From a virus: a DNA stretch of 64,000 nt. The stretch is taken from positions 179,643 to 243,642 of the IMG/VR virus record IMGVR_UViG_3300037502_003770; one strand, 5' to 3'. Below are positions 8,515-16,272 of this stretch, in pieces (within the stretch, counting starts at the first letter, position 1; the number at the start of each line of letters is the position of its first letter). The notes beneath the pieces were generated by a model that had not been told where the DNA came from, made no database searches, and worked only from the letters and a program-made list of their open reading frames with translations. The translations under genes and the position numbers were made by a program.

Positions 8515-9546
8515 ATGAAAAATTACGATAAGTTAAGTGATAATGAACATAAAATAGATTTAATTTCTTTAAATGAATTTTTACTTGAGAAAGGAGATTC
8601 TTTTTTAAATAGAATAATTGAAACTCAAACAATAAAAAGAGAAGAAATTACAAAGGAATTTTTTCAAGATAGATATGTATGGATATTTAAAGGAATTAAA
8701 GACCGTAGTGATTTTAATGGTGAAGATTTTCCATCAGAATGGTATACAGAAGGTATTATAAATGGAATTATAAGAAGATTTGTTGATTATACTGAGTATG
8801 GTAGAATTAGTGAACATAAATTTTTATTATGTTTAAATTCAAAAATTCAAAATTATTATTCTCTTTGCGAAAAAGCAGTTGATGATAATCCATTTAATAT
8901 AGTATTAGTTGCTGAACGTGCTATTGATTATTCTCTTTGCGAAAAAGCAGTTAATGGATATCCTAATGTTATAATAAGCATTATACCCGAAAAATTTAAA
9001 ACATATTCATTATGGGAACTAGCTATTAGTAAAAATGGTTATTTATTAAAGGAAATACCAAAAAATTTAATTGATTATTCTCTTTGTGAAAAAGCTATTA
9101 AAAATGATGTTGAAGCTTTACAGTTTGTACCAAAAAATATTGAGAATTATTATGATTTAGTAAAATTAACTTTTGAAAAGTCGAGTTATATAGTTGAAGC
9201 AGACTGGTTTCCAAAAGAATATATTTTGAAATTAATAAATGATGAGGATTACCCAAGTCGTAAAGAATATTTAACAAAACAATACTATTTAAAAGAAAAT
9301 AACAACATGACAAAAAAAGATTTATTAATCGAGTTCATAAAAAAAGAAATAGCTAGAGTTTTAACCGAAGCAAAAAAATCAAAGAAAAAAGTTGGTCCCA
9401 CAGGAAAAAAACTTATTAAAAGAAAAGATGGTTCTTATTCAGAAGAAGGTCTTTACGATAATATCCGCAAAAACAAAGGTTCAGGAAAGAAACCAACCGC
9501 ACAAATGAAAGCTCAAGAAAAGAAAATTAAAAAAGCAGAAAAATAA
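8515..9546 (+). CDS. DUF4116-repeat protein fused to a small Lys-rich tagged protein
   Basis: The product has 343 residues. It opens with the family N-terminus (KIDLISLNEFLLEKGDSFL) and has DUF4116-like units at ~112-210 (YSLCEKAVDDNPFNIVLVAE, YSLCEKAVNGYPNVIISIIP). The family's DWFPKEYI element is at ~230-237. Residues 265-343 are a different module: MTKKDLLIEFIKKEIARVLT, then a basic tail with KKVGPTGKKLIKRKDGSYSE. This basic module resembles a stand-alone small protein I recall from other large phages. An in-frame ATG (9307) with its own CTATTTA element 15 nt upstream suggests two genes joined by loss of a stop. Likely virion-packaged; function unknown. Confidence 0.75.
   Translation: MKNYDKLSDNEHKIDLISLNEFLLEKGDSFLNRIIETQTIKREEITKEFFQDRYVWIFKGIKDRSDFNGEDFPSEWYTEGIINGIIRRFVDYTEYGRISEHKFLLCLNSKIQNYYSLCEKAVDDNPFNIVLVAERAIDYSLCEKAVNGYPNVIISIIPEKFKTYSLWELAISKNGYLLKEIPKNLIDYSLCEKAIKNDVEALQFVPKNIENYYDLVKLTFEKSSYIVEADWFPKEYILKLINDEDYPSRKEYLTKQYYLKENNNMTKKDLLIEFIKKEIARVLTEAKKSKKKVGPTGKKLIKRKDGSYSEEGLYDNIRKNKGSGKKPTAQMKAQEKKIKKAEK
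9285..9291 (+). promoter_or_regulatory. CTATTTA element inside 8515-9546
   Basis: The element lies 15 nt before an in-frame ATG at 9307 that would start the Lys-rich C-terminal module as a separate protein. Confidence 0.4.
9307..9546 (+). CDS. Possible nested start: small basic tagged protein
   Basis: The product would have 79 residues if translated independently from the in-frame ATG at 9307. It starts with the amphipathic tag (LLIEFIKKEIARVLTEA), whose LTE matches the L-x-E protease rule, then becomes strongly basic (about 24 Lys). A DNA-binding internal head protein would fit this composition (inference). It is the same frame as 8515-9546, so it could be an alternative product or the ancestral separate gene. 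Confidence 0.4.
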   Translation: MTKKDLLIEFIKKEIARVLTEAKKSKKKVGPTGKKLIKRKDGSYSEEGLYDNIRKNKGSGKKPTAQMKAQEKKIKKAEK

Positions 9547-9547
9547 T

Positions 9548-9772
9548 ATGAAAAAATTATTAGATATTTTATTTATTGGAAATATTGTATTAACATTAAA
9601 AAGAAATGTTAAACTTGGTATACCAAAAATTTCTTTATGGTTTATACTACCTTTAATATTAATAGGATTATTTACTGTTGGAGTTGTATTTTCAGCTAGA
9701 ATAATCCTATCTATTATATCATTAAGTGTATTTGTTTTTGGTTTATTTTATAATATTCGTTATATAAAATAA
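9548..9772 (+). CDS. Small two-helix membrane protein
   Basis: The product has 74 residues with two hydrophobic segments (ISLWFILPLILIGLFTVGVV and IILSIISLSVFVFGLFYNI) separated by a very short polar turn. The N-terminus is basic. The ATG follows the previous stop by one base, so it is translated from the same message. The size and topology would allow a holin, but nothing confirms that and the endolysin is far away (27848-28396). Confidence 0.6.
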   Translation: MKKLLDILFIGNIVLTLKRNVKLGIPKISLWFILPLILIGLFTVGVVFSARIILSIISLSVFVFGLFYNIRYIK

Positions 9773-9773
9773 A

Positions 9774-9968
9774 TTACATCCATAAAGATTTACGATTCCA
9801 AAGATTTTTAAATAATCGAACCAAAGATGAGTTGACAATATTTTCAAACTCATCTTTGGTTTTTTTAGTCCCTATTTGTTTAGAAACTTCATCTTCAATC
9901 ATTTTTTTATATGTATCTTTTATTTCAGATTTAATTTTATCTAACTCTTTTTTTGATAATTCTGCCAT
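9774..9968 (-). CDS. Small charged protein downstream of the portal gene
   Basis: The product has 64 residues, mostly Lys/Glu-rich helix (MAELSKKELDKIKSEIKDTY). Its ATG shares a base with the portal stop codon at 9968, so it is translationally coupled to the portal gene. The DNA encoding the C-terminus faces the convergent membrane-protein gene. No family is recognised; it may be a small capsid-assembly accessory. Confidence 0.6.
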   Translation of the reverse strand: MAELSKKELDKIKSEIKDTYKKMIEDEVSKQIGTKKTKDEFENIVNSSLVRLFKNLWNRKSLWM

Positions 9969-12373
9969 TATGTTATTCTTTTATTTAAAGTTTCATTTAT
10001 TTTAAGTTTATTTAATTCTCTGAAAAAGATTTCATTCAAATTTTGGTTTTTATCTTCAGGTTCATTTTCTTGATTAGGAAGATTGTTTTGGTCAGGACCA
10101 CCTAAACCTAAATCACCACCTCCGCCAGCAGGATTATTTAAATCAGGTGTACCACCTAAACCTAAATCACCGCCTCCAGTATCACCAAAACCTCCTGCAC
10201 CACCGAAATCACCTCCAAGAGAAGCGCCTCCACCGAAGCCACCACCTCCACCAAAATCACCCATACCCATATCACCGCCTTGTGGTTGTTGACCTTGAGT
10301 TTGGGTACTTGGTTTAATATCAAAACCAGCATTTTGGTATTTAATATATTTATCCATTAATTTAGATGATTTAATTAACATTGGTGCAGACTTTACTTCT
10401 TCACCTATTTTAGATTCAATAAATTGGTCCAAAATATCATCTAAAATATCTTCTTCCGACATACCAAGTATTTCTTTTTTAGCTTTTGTTGTTGACATTG
10501 GCGCTAAACCATTAGCCCCTTGTTGTGTTGCTGAATTATATGCTGTTAATTTTTCATTCATATTAGCAATTTTCAACATTTCAGCTTGAGATGATGGGTT
10601 TTGCATTGTAATTGTAAAATTATCAATATTTTCTAAGAAATCCCCTCCCTTCAAAAAAAGATGTATAATTGCAATTTTATTTAATTCTGAAATTAAAGAT
10701 TGTTGTATTCTATTAATTTTTCTTGCAAACCTTATGTCTAATATAGAAAGGTTTGTTCCACCCTTTTCCATAGAACCATCCGATGAAAACGCAAGAAATA
10801 TTTTAGGAATACCTAAACCTGTAAATAATAAATCCCTGAAGTAAGAAACATCCATGATTGCATCAAGATTTGAGTTTTGTGTAAATATTCCACAAGATAG
10901 TAAAAAGTTATGATAATCATGTTCTTCTTCATTACCATCGATTGTAAGTGTACCAGTATCAATTTTATAATCTAAATCCTCAACTGAAATAACAGAAATA
11001 TTTATTTCTTTATTAAAACTCCATAATGATTCATTAACTTCTAAATCTTTAGCTTCTTTAATACCATTAAATTTAGTTGGGAATTTATGGTCAGGTGTAG
11101 TAATAATTGTTTCACTATTATCTAAAGTAATTTTTACTACATCAGTATTTTTTCTTGTTACAGCAGCATTAGTAATTTTACCTGGTACTATTTCACCAGT
11201 TTCAGGATTAATACTATAAGTCCATAATTGTTTAGTTTTATCAGAATTAAATTCATCTATAATTTCAGATAACATTAAACTTCTACCATCTAATAAATCT
11301 ATTTTAGTATCTAAAGCTAGACAAGCACCAGGAAGAGTTTCTATTGGAGATGAAGCGTTATCACTTCTTGTTGGAATAAAAATATCTTCATCATTTGTTG
11401 CAACGTGATACTTCCAGTTATAATCACCAGTTTTAGGGTCAATTAATGGTTTTTTCTTTACTTTATTTGCAACCATTTGAACATAAGAACCTATATCTTC
11501 TGTAGGAATATTTCCAACATTTACTTTATAAATCCTTCTTTCAGCGGCTCTAGTAATTCTATATACTAACATAGAATCTTCCATCATACTAAGTATTCTC
11601 CAAATTCTTCTTACTTTATCTAAAACAGACATACCATAAGGCATCCTTCTATCATCACCAAGTAATCTAAAGTGTGCTATTTGCCAGTGAGTAAATTGAC
11701 TACTATCAATACCACCTTCAGTCATTTTATTTCTAAAATAAATATTAATATCTTCATTACCATTACTATCTCTTTTAGTTTCTTCAACTCTTTCAATATT
11801 AATATTTGGTAATTGTTTTGCACCTGTTACACCTTCTTTATCATTTAAATTTAAATAAACAAAATTATCGCCATATTTACACATGTTTCTTGCCCAGAAT
11901 TGCAATGTAGTATTAACATCCAATACTTTATAAAAAAGATATTCTAATTCTTGTTTAACTCTTTTATTATCAGAATAAATATTAATTACTTTACCATTAT
12001 CGCCAATAGTTGTAGCTTCTTCTGATAATAAATCTAATGCAGAACCAATTATAGGATATGATTCCATTAATTCAAAATCATAATATTGCATAATTCTATT
12101 AGATTCATAAGCTAATGAATTATTTCTATCTACTTTAATTAAGCTTTTATATTGATTATCAAAAAATACACTTTGTTGATATGTTTTAACTTTTAATTCT
12201 AATTCTTCTTTTGTTTTAGCAATTATTTTATCTTTATCAACATCTACTTCATTTTGGTTTATTTTATTACCATTAATATCTTCTATATTTTTATTAACAT
12301 ATGAGGTACTACTAATGTTAGTAGGAAAAAGTAAATCACCTAATCTGTTAAATATCGTCTTGTTATTAGCCAT
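9968..12373 (-). CDS. gp20: Portal protein (T4 gp20-like) containing a mini-intein
   Basis: The precursor has 801 residues. The portal dodecamer sits at the unique vertex, nucleates head assembly and is the DNA channel. Portal features include QFWARNMCKYGDNFVYLNL (158-176), HWQIAHFRLL and RAAERRIYKVNVGNIP (275-290). The sequence ETLPGA (345-350) is interrupted by the intein at 351-500 and resumes with SNLDAIMDVSYFRDLLFTGL. Splicing would leave about 651 residues (T4 gp20: 524). The extra length is partly a Gly-rich tail (about 690-765, GGGGGFGGGASLGGDFGG type) and a C-terminal helix with a tag-like FFRELNKLKINE. The leader has a CTATTTA element 34 nt upstream. Unlike its neighbours, the gene is on the minus strand. 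Confidence 0.92.
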   Translation of the reverse strand: MANNKTIFNRLGDLLFPTNISSTSYVNKNIEDINGNKINQNEVDVDKDKIIAKTKEELELKVKTYQQSVFFDNQYKSLIKVDRNNSLAYESNRIMQYYDFELMESYPIIGSALDLLSEEATTIGDNGKVINIYSDNKRVKQELEYLFYKVLDVNTTLQFWARNMCKYGDNFVYLNLNDKEGVTGAKQLPNINIERVEETKRDSNGNEDINIYFRNKMTEGGIDSSQFTHWQIAHFRLLGDDRRMPYGMSVLDKVRRIWRILSMMEDSMLVYRITRAAERRIYKVNVGNIPTEDIGSYVQMVANKVKKKPLIDPKTGDYNWKYHVATNDEDIFIPTRSDNASSPIETLPGACLALDTKIDLLDGRSLMLSEIIDEFNSDKTKQLWTYSINPETGEIVPGKITNAAVTRKNTDVVKITLDNSETIITTPDHKFPTKFNGIKEAKDLEVNESLWSFNKEINISVISVEDLDYKIDTGTLTIDGNEEEHDYHNFLLSCGIFTQNSNLDAIMDVSYFRDLLFTGLGIPKIFLAFSSDGSMEKGGTNLSILDIRFARKINRIQQSLISELNKIAIIHLFLKGGDFLENIDNFTITMQNPSSQAEMLKIANMNEKLTAYNSATQQGANGLAPMSTTKAKKEILGMSEEDILDDILDQFIESKIGEEVKSAPMLIKSSKLMDKYIKYQNAGFDIKPSTQTQGQQPQGGDMGMGDFGGGGGFGGGASLGGDFGGAGGFGDTGGGDLGLGGTPDLNNPAGGGGDLGLGGPDQNNLPNQENEPEDKNQNLNEIFFRELNKLKINETLNKRIT
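10874..11323 (-). mobile_element. Mini-intein inserted in the portal protein
   Basis: This in-frame segment of 150 residues (351-500 of the precursor) starts with Cys (CLALDTKIDLLDGRSLMLSE, block A) and has block B TTPDHKFPT with the TxxH arrangement. It ends with a block F/G-like segment HDYHNFLLSCGIFTQN followed by Ser, the +1 nucleophile. The penultimate residue is Gln rather than the usual His. No endonuclease domain is present. Removing it joins ETLPGA to SNLDAIMD, restoring a continuous gp20-type sequence. Confidence 0.9.
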
Positions 12374-12407
12374 AAATTTTTTATTATCAAATAATACTTA
12401 TATTATA

Positions 12408-12414
12408 TAAATAG
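12408..12414 (-). promoter_or_regulatory. CTATTTA element upstream of the portal gene
   Basis: On the minus strand the sequence reads ACTATTTATATAATATAA, 34 nt before the portal ATG at 12373. Confidence 0.45.
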
Positions 12415-12458
12415 TATTGTTAAAAATAACTATCTTTTTCTTAAATAGTAATTTCTTA

Positions 12459-12465
12459 CTATTTA
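12459..12465 (+). promoter_or_regulatory. CTATTTA element upstream of 12485
   Basis: The element lies 19 nt before the ATG at 12485 and diverges from the portal promoter candidate. Confidence 0.45.
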
Positions 12466-12484
12466 GTAAAAACATTATTCTATA

Positions 12485-13756
12485 ATGAAATTTATTTATA
12501 TAAAGAAAGAATTATCACCAAAAATATTTAATAACCAAAAAAATGTTAAAGCTATTATAAGAAAGAAACTTATTGATTTAGCATATATGTATTTGAGAAA
12601 CTATAATTTAAAAGATATAAAGGTTTTAGATATTAGAATGGTTGGTAGTTTATGTAATTATAACTATAACGCTTCATCTGATTTAGATTTACATATAACA
12701 GTTGATTATAGTAAAATTTCTGATAATAAAGAGTTTGTTCTTGAATATTGTAAGACTTTAAGGAAGAATTGGTCTCAAAATAATAGAATTAAAATATACG
12801 GATTTCCTGTTGAAATCTTTATTGAAGATAAAAGTGTACCAATGAATGATAAAGGTGTATATTCTTTATTAAAAAATAAATGGTTAAATGAACCAAAAAA
12901 AGTTTCAAGAGAAAAAATTAATTTAGATGATATAAAATCTTTATATATAAAATATAAAAGAACAATTAGAGATTTACTTAAAAGTGATGATATTAATGAA
13001 TATAATAAATTTTCCGATGAATTAGGTTCTTTTAGAAAAAAAGGGTTATCTTCAGAAAAAGGTGAATATTCTGATGAAAATATTGTTTTTAAGTTATTAA
13101 GAAAATATAAAAAATTAGATTTAGTTACAAATAGAAAGAATAATCTTTTAAGAAGAAAATATACTCTTAAAGAAGGTATTTTTAAAAAAGTAAAAAAACA
13201 TTTAAAAGAAAGTGTTGTTTCATTAAATGGAAAATATAACTTAAAAAATATTACTAAAATAAATACAAAAAATAATATAGATTTAGATTCTTTAAATAAT
13301 TTTTTACTTGGGGAAGGTGATGATTTTTTAAATTTTTTATTAATGGTAAATGATTATAAAAAAAGGGATTATTCAAATAATAAAATACAAGAATATTATT
13401 TACGTGAAGCTTATTTTAAACCTTTACACCATACGTATCCTGAAGAATTATGGATGTATTATTCATTTTGTGAAAGAGGTGTATCTATAAATGGTATGTG
13501 TTTAAAATATATACCTGAACAATTAAAAGATTATAATTTATGTAAAAAAGCTATTATTTCAGCACCTTTTGCATTAAATTATACACCTAAAACAATTGAA
13601 AATTATTATGAATTAGTAAAAATTGTTATGAGAGATTTAATTAAATTTAAAATGTACCGTAGAAGTATTATGTATAATTACGGTATAAGTGATGAATATA
13701 TACCTCAATTAAAAAAAGATTTTCCTGAATATTTTAATCATGAAGATTATTCTTAA
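12485..13756 (+). CDS. Nucleotidyltransferase-like domain fused to a DUF4116-family domain
   Basis: The product has 423 residues. Residues ~25-150 look like a polymerase-beta-type nucleotidyltransferase: MVGS (52-55), SSDLDLHI (64-71) supplying two acidic ligands, and VEIFIED (109-115) supplying the third. A tag-like segment at ~220-235 (YTLKEGIFKKVKKHLKES) contains LKE. The C-terminal ~165 residues are the DUF4116-type family module (NIDLDSLNNFLLGEGDDFLN, YNLCKKAIISAPFALNYTPK). A nucleotide-transferring enzyme carried in the head and delivered with the DNA is an attractive reading but is inference. Its substrate is unknown. Confidence 0.75.
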   Translation: MKFIYIKKELSPKIFNNQKNVKAIIRKKLIDLAYMYLRNYNLKDIKVLDIRMVGSLCNYNYNASSDLDLHITVDYSKISDNKEFVLEYCKTLRKNWSQNNRIKIYGFPVEIFIEDKSVPMNDKGVYSLLKNKWLNEPKKVSREKINLDDIKSLYIKYKRTIRDLLKSDDINEYNKFSDELGSFRKKGLSSEKGEYSDENIVFKLLRKYKKLDLVTNRKNNLLRRKYTLKEGIFKKVKKHLKESVVSLNGKYNLKNITKINTKNNIDLDSLNNFLLGEGDDFLNFLLMVNDYKKRDYSNNKIQEYYLREAYFKPLHHTYPEELWMYYSFCERGVSINGMCLKYIPEQLKDYNLCKKAIISAPFALNYTPKTIENYYELVKIVMRDLIKFKMYRRSIMYNYGISDEYIPQLKKDFPEYFNHEDYS

Positions 13757-13762
13757 ATAAAA

Positions 13763-13769
13763 CTATTTA
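13763..13769 (+). promoter_or_regulatory. CTATTTA element upstream of 13785
   Basis: The element lies 15 nt before the ATG at 13785 in a 28-nt intergenic gap. Confidence 0.45.
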
Positions 13770-13784
13770 AATTAAAAGAATTAT

Positions 13785-14687
13785 ATGTCATTAGGTACAA
13801 CTGGTATAGTAAAATCATCTACTGTAGATGTAAAAGATATTGAAATATTATATAGTTATTCAGTTGATAGAACTGATAGTAATACAGTATTTACTAAAGT
13901 AGCGGATAGTTCTTCTTTTATAAGTAACATTTTTAGTCAAGATATAACAACTGAAAAAATTCAAGGGTTATATCAATTAAAATTATCAAAAGATATTTTT
14001 AATAAAGTAGGAATTTATAATATATTAATTAGACCTAAGCAAATAAAACTCCCTATTTTAGATATAGGTATATTATCAGCTTTACCAAATGTAAAGGGTA
14101 TAATTATTGATACAAATAATGAATTATTTATTAATGATGCTGAAAAATTATTATCAGGAGCTTTAACAGGTTATAGAATTGAATATATAAATACAGATAA
14201 TTCTATTCAGTCAAATTTATTTAGAACGGTAACTTATTCTAATAGATGTGAACCTATTATACAGAATCTACCTAATACAACAAATAAATCTGTTTCTTAT
14301 AGATTAAATGATAATAGTGGATTACTTTTTTTAACAGTAACACCTTCTGTTAGTTCATCTATTAAACCAAATTCAGAAATATTTATAGGTACACCAAATC
14401 AAAATATTATATTATCAAATACATTTTTTGACCCTTTATTTATTGAAATAGAGTTAACAGAATATGATTTAGATACACTTGCTTTAGCTTTCTATGGTGA
14501 ACAAACAAGAAGTACTCAAGACGGTGTAGTTACATATTATGATAAAGATAGAAATATTTATAAACAATTTACATTGTTTGAAATTAAAGATGAAAATAAT
14601 ACACCTTTATATGAAGTAAAAGAAGTTATTACTGATATAGATGAATCTAAATCATATGAAGCTATAACAAATGATATTATTAGGTAA
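13785..14687 (+). CDS. Beta-rich virion structural protein candidate
   Basis: The product has 300 residues, Ser/Thr/Asn-rich with alternating hydrophobic strands (DIEILYSYSVDRTDSNTVFT, IYNILIRPKQIKLPILDIGI), typical of tail or neck components. It lies between the portal and the protease-scaffold-capsid block, where T4-like phages encode neck/completion proteins (gp13/gp14). The size is similar to T4 gp13 (309), but I see no specific motif, so the assignment is only positional. Its stop codon overlaps the next ATG by one base. Confidence 0.65.
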   Translation: MSLGTTGIVKSSTVDVKDIEILYSYSVDRTDSNTVFTKVADSSSFISNIFSQDITTEKIQGLYQLKLSKDIFNKVGIYNILIRPKQIKLPILDIGILSALPNVKGIIIDTNNELFINDAEKLLSGALTGYRIEYINTDNSIQSNLFRTVTYSNRCEPIIQNLPNTTNKSVSYRLNDNSGLLFLTVTPSVSSSIKPNSEIFIGTPNQNIILSNTFFDPLFIEIELTEYDLDTLALAFYGEQTRSTQDGVVTYYDKDRNIYKQFTLFEIKDENNTPLYEVKEVITDIDESKSYEAITNDIIR

Positions 14688-15451
14688 TGAATAAATTACA
14701 AGAAAAAAGTGATGCACATAAAATAGATTTAGAATTGTTAAATAACTTCTTACTTGAGAAAGGGGATAATATGTTAGAGATGTTATTAATACGAAAATAT
14801 ATAATTCCTTTAGATTTAAAAAAAATAAAAATATATCTATCAATAGATGGTTGGTTATTACAAGATATACCAGAAAAACATAAGACATATGAATTATGCA
14901 AAATAGCAGTCACTAAAACAGGAAATGCTATTTTGCACGTTCCTGAAAATTTAATAGATTATAATCTTTGTGAAATAGCGGTTTTACAAAATGGGCGTTC
15001 ATTAGATTACGTGCCTTATAAATTTAAAGATTATAATCTTTGTGAGAAAGCTGTTTCTAATTATGGTCATGCTATACAATATGTACCAAAAGAATTAATT
15101 GACTATTTTCTTTGTGAGAAAGCGGTTTCTACTCATGGTCAATCTTTAATGTATATTCCTAAAAAATTTATTGATTATCCGCTTTGTGAGAAAGCGGTTT
15201 CTAATGATGGTTGGGCTTTTCAACATGTACCAGAAAAATTTATAGATTACTCTTTAGTGAAATCTACTTATCAATATAGTATAGAAGCAATAAAACAAAA
15301 CTGGTTTCCAAAGGAATATATACCTCAGTTAATAAAAGACTTCCCTGAACATAGAGAATTTTTAGAAAACAGTTTACTTCAAGAATATATTTCCAAAGAA
15401 GTAAGAAAATTATTAAAAGAAACACTATTTACTAAAAAGAAATTATTATAA
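14687..15451 (+). CDS. DUF4116-repeat protein with C-terminal prohead-tag-like helix
   Basis: The product has 254 residues and is the clearest member of the family. It has the N-terminal box KIDLELLNNFLLEKGDNMLE. Then come about five tandem ~24-residue units of the form YNLCEKAVSNYGHAIQYVPK at ~65-185. Next are NWFPKEYIPQLIKDFPEHRE and the tag EYISKEVRKLLKE near the C-terminus. The repeats resemble Pfam DUF4116, which is helical and of unknown function. The ATG overlaps the preceding stop. A CTATTTA element for the next gene is embedded in its last codons. Confidence 0.8.
   Translation: MNKLQEKSDAHKIDLELLNNFLLEKGDNMLEMLLIRKYIIPLDLKKIKIYLSIDGWLLQDIPEKHKTYELCKIAVTKTGNAILHVPENLIDYNLCEIAVLQNGRSLDYVPYKFKDYNLCEKAVSNYGHAIQYVPKELIDYFLCEKAVSTHGQSLMYIPKKFIDYPLCEKAVSNDGWAFQHVPEKFIDYSLVKSTYQYSIEAIKQNWFPKEYIPQLIKDFPEHREFLENSLLQEYISKEVRKLLKETLFTKKKLL
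15377..15421 (+). repeat. Tag-encoding DNA repeat, copy 2
   Basis: This stretch encodes LQEYISKEVRKLLKE and is nearly identical to 106-150. Confidence 0.85.
15424..15430 (+). promoter_or_regulatory. CTATTTA element upstream of 15451
   Basis: The element lies 20 nt before the ATG at 15451, inside the end of the preceding coding region. Confidence 0.4.
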
Positions 15452-16245
15452 TGGACAAAAATAAACTAATAGAACTGGTACAACAAATATATGGTTATTC
15501 AAAAATCATTGGTGAATCATTAAAAAACATTGGCGATGATGTAAGTAATTTACCTATTGATTTGGAGAATGATTTAAATTCTATTGTTTATCAATTAAAA
15601 GATTATAAAGAACAAATAGTAAAAAATCTATATGGTAGTAAATTAAATGAACTAGCAAAAAAGAAAAAAACTACCACACCTGTAGAAAAAGGTCCAGATA
15701 TTGTAACAAAAGATAGACAACAAAATAAAGAAAGAACTAAACCTGTTCCTTTAACAGATGAACAACTTAAAAAATATAAAATAGAGCTACAAAAATTTAT
15801 TAACCAAAATACAAACGATATTGCTTCTTTAAAAGATATTTTTGATGATATATTTCTTATATATGAAAGATACTCTAGTACAGAAAGTGATAAAATAGAA
15901 AATAATATTGATTTAAAAATAAACTATGTTAATCAGTTATTAACTTTAACAAATAATGCTATTGATATAATAAAAAGTTTAAAAAGTAAAAATAATGTAT
16001 GTTTTTATTTATTCATGTATGATATATTAACTGATTCTTCAAATGATGATTCAACCTTTAAATTTAATGAATTTCTTTTCGCAATAAAATCTTTCTATAA
16101 TAATTTAATTGCTCAAGATTTTTTTGAAAATAATAGAAAAATATATTCTGAATATAAAATAATAAACTATAACGATTTCTTAGTTGCTCTTGAAAATTCT
16201 ATTAATAGATTTGCAAACTTTAATGATTTAGATAATCGTTTTTAA
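15451..16245 (+). CDS. Hypothetical helical virion-type protein
   Basis: The product has 264 residues, almost wholly helical by composition, with a Lys/Thr/Pro linker near residues 68-95. The ATG overlaps the preceding stop by one base, indicating translational coupling. It lies in the head-gene cluster, so a structural or assembly role is likely, but I recognise no family. A TnpB gene follows on the opposite strand only 27 nt downstream. Confidence 0.65.
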   Translation: MDKNKLIELVQQIYGYSKIIGESLKNIGDDVSNLPIDLENDLNSIVYQLKDYKEQIVKNLYGSKLNELAKKKKTTTPVEKGPDIVTKDRQQNKERTKPVPLTDEQLKKYKIELQKFINQNTNDIASLKDIFDDIFLIYERYSSTESDKIENNIDLKINYVNQLLTLTNNAIDIIKSLKSKNNVCFYLFMYDILTDSSNDDSTFKFNEFLFAIKSFYNNLIAQDFFENNRKIYSEYKIINYNDFLVALENSINRFANFNDLDNRF

Positions 16246-16272
16246 CAACTTTTCATTAATAGTATGATATTT

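Noticed and set aside
9548-9772. Calling the two-helix membrane protein a holin
   Set aside because: Topology alone is not evidence; it sits with virion genes, 18 kb from the endolysin.
10083-10292. Plus-strand Pro/Lys-rich frame opposite the portal C-terminus
   Set aside because: It is the complement of the portal's Gly-rich tail (GGT/GGA codons read as CCA/CC); it has no start context and no neighbours on that strand.
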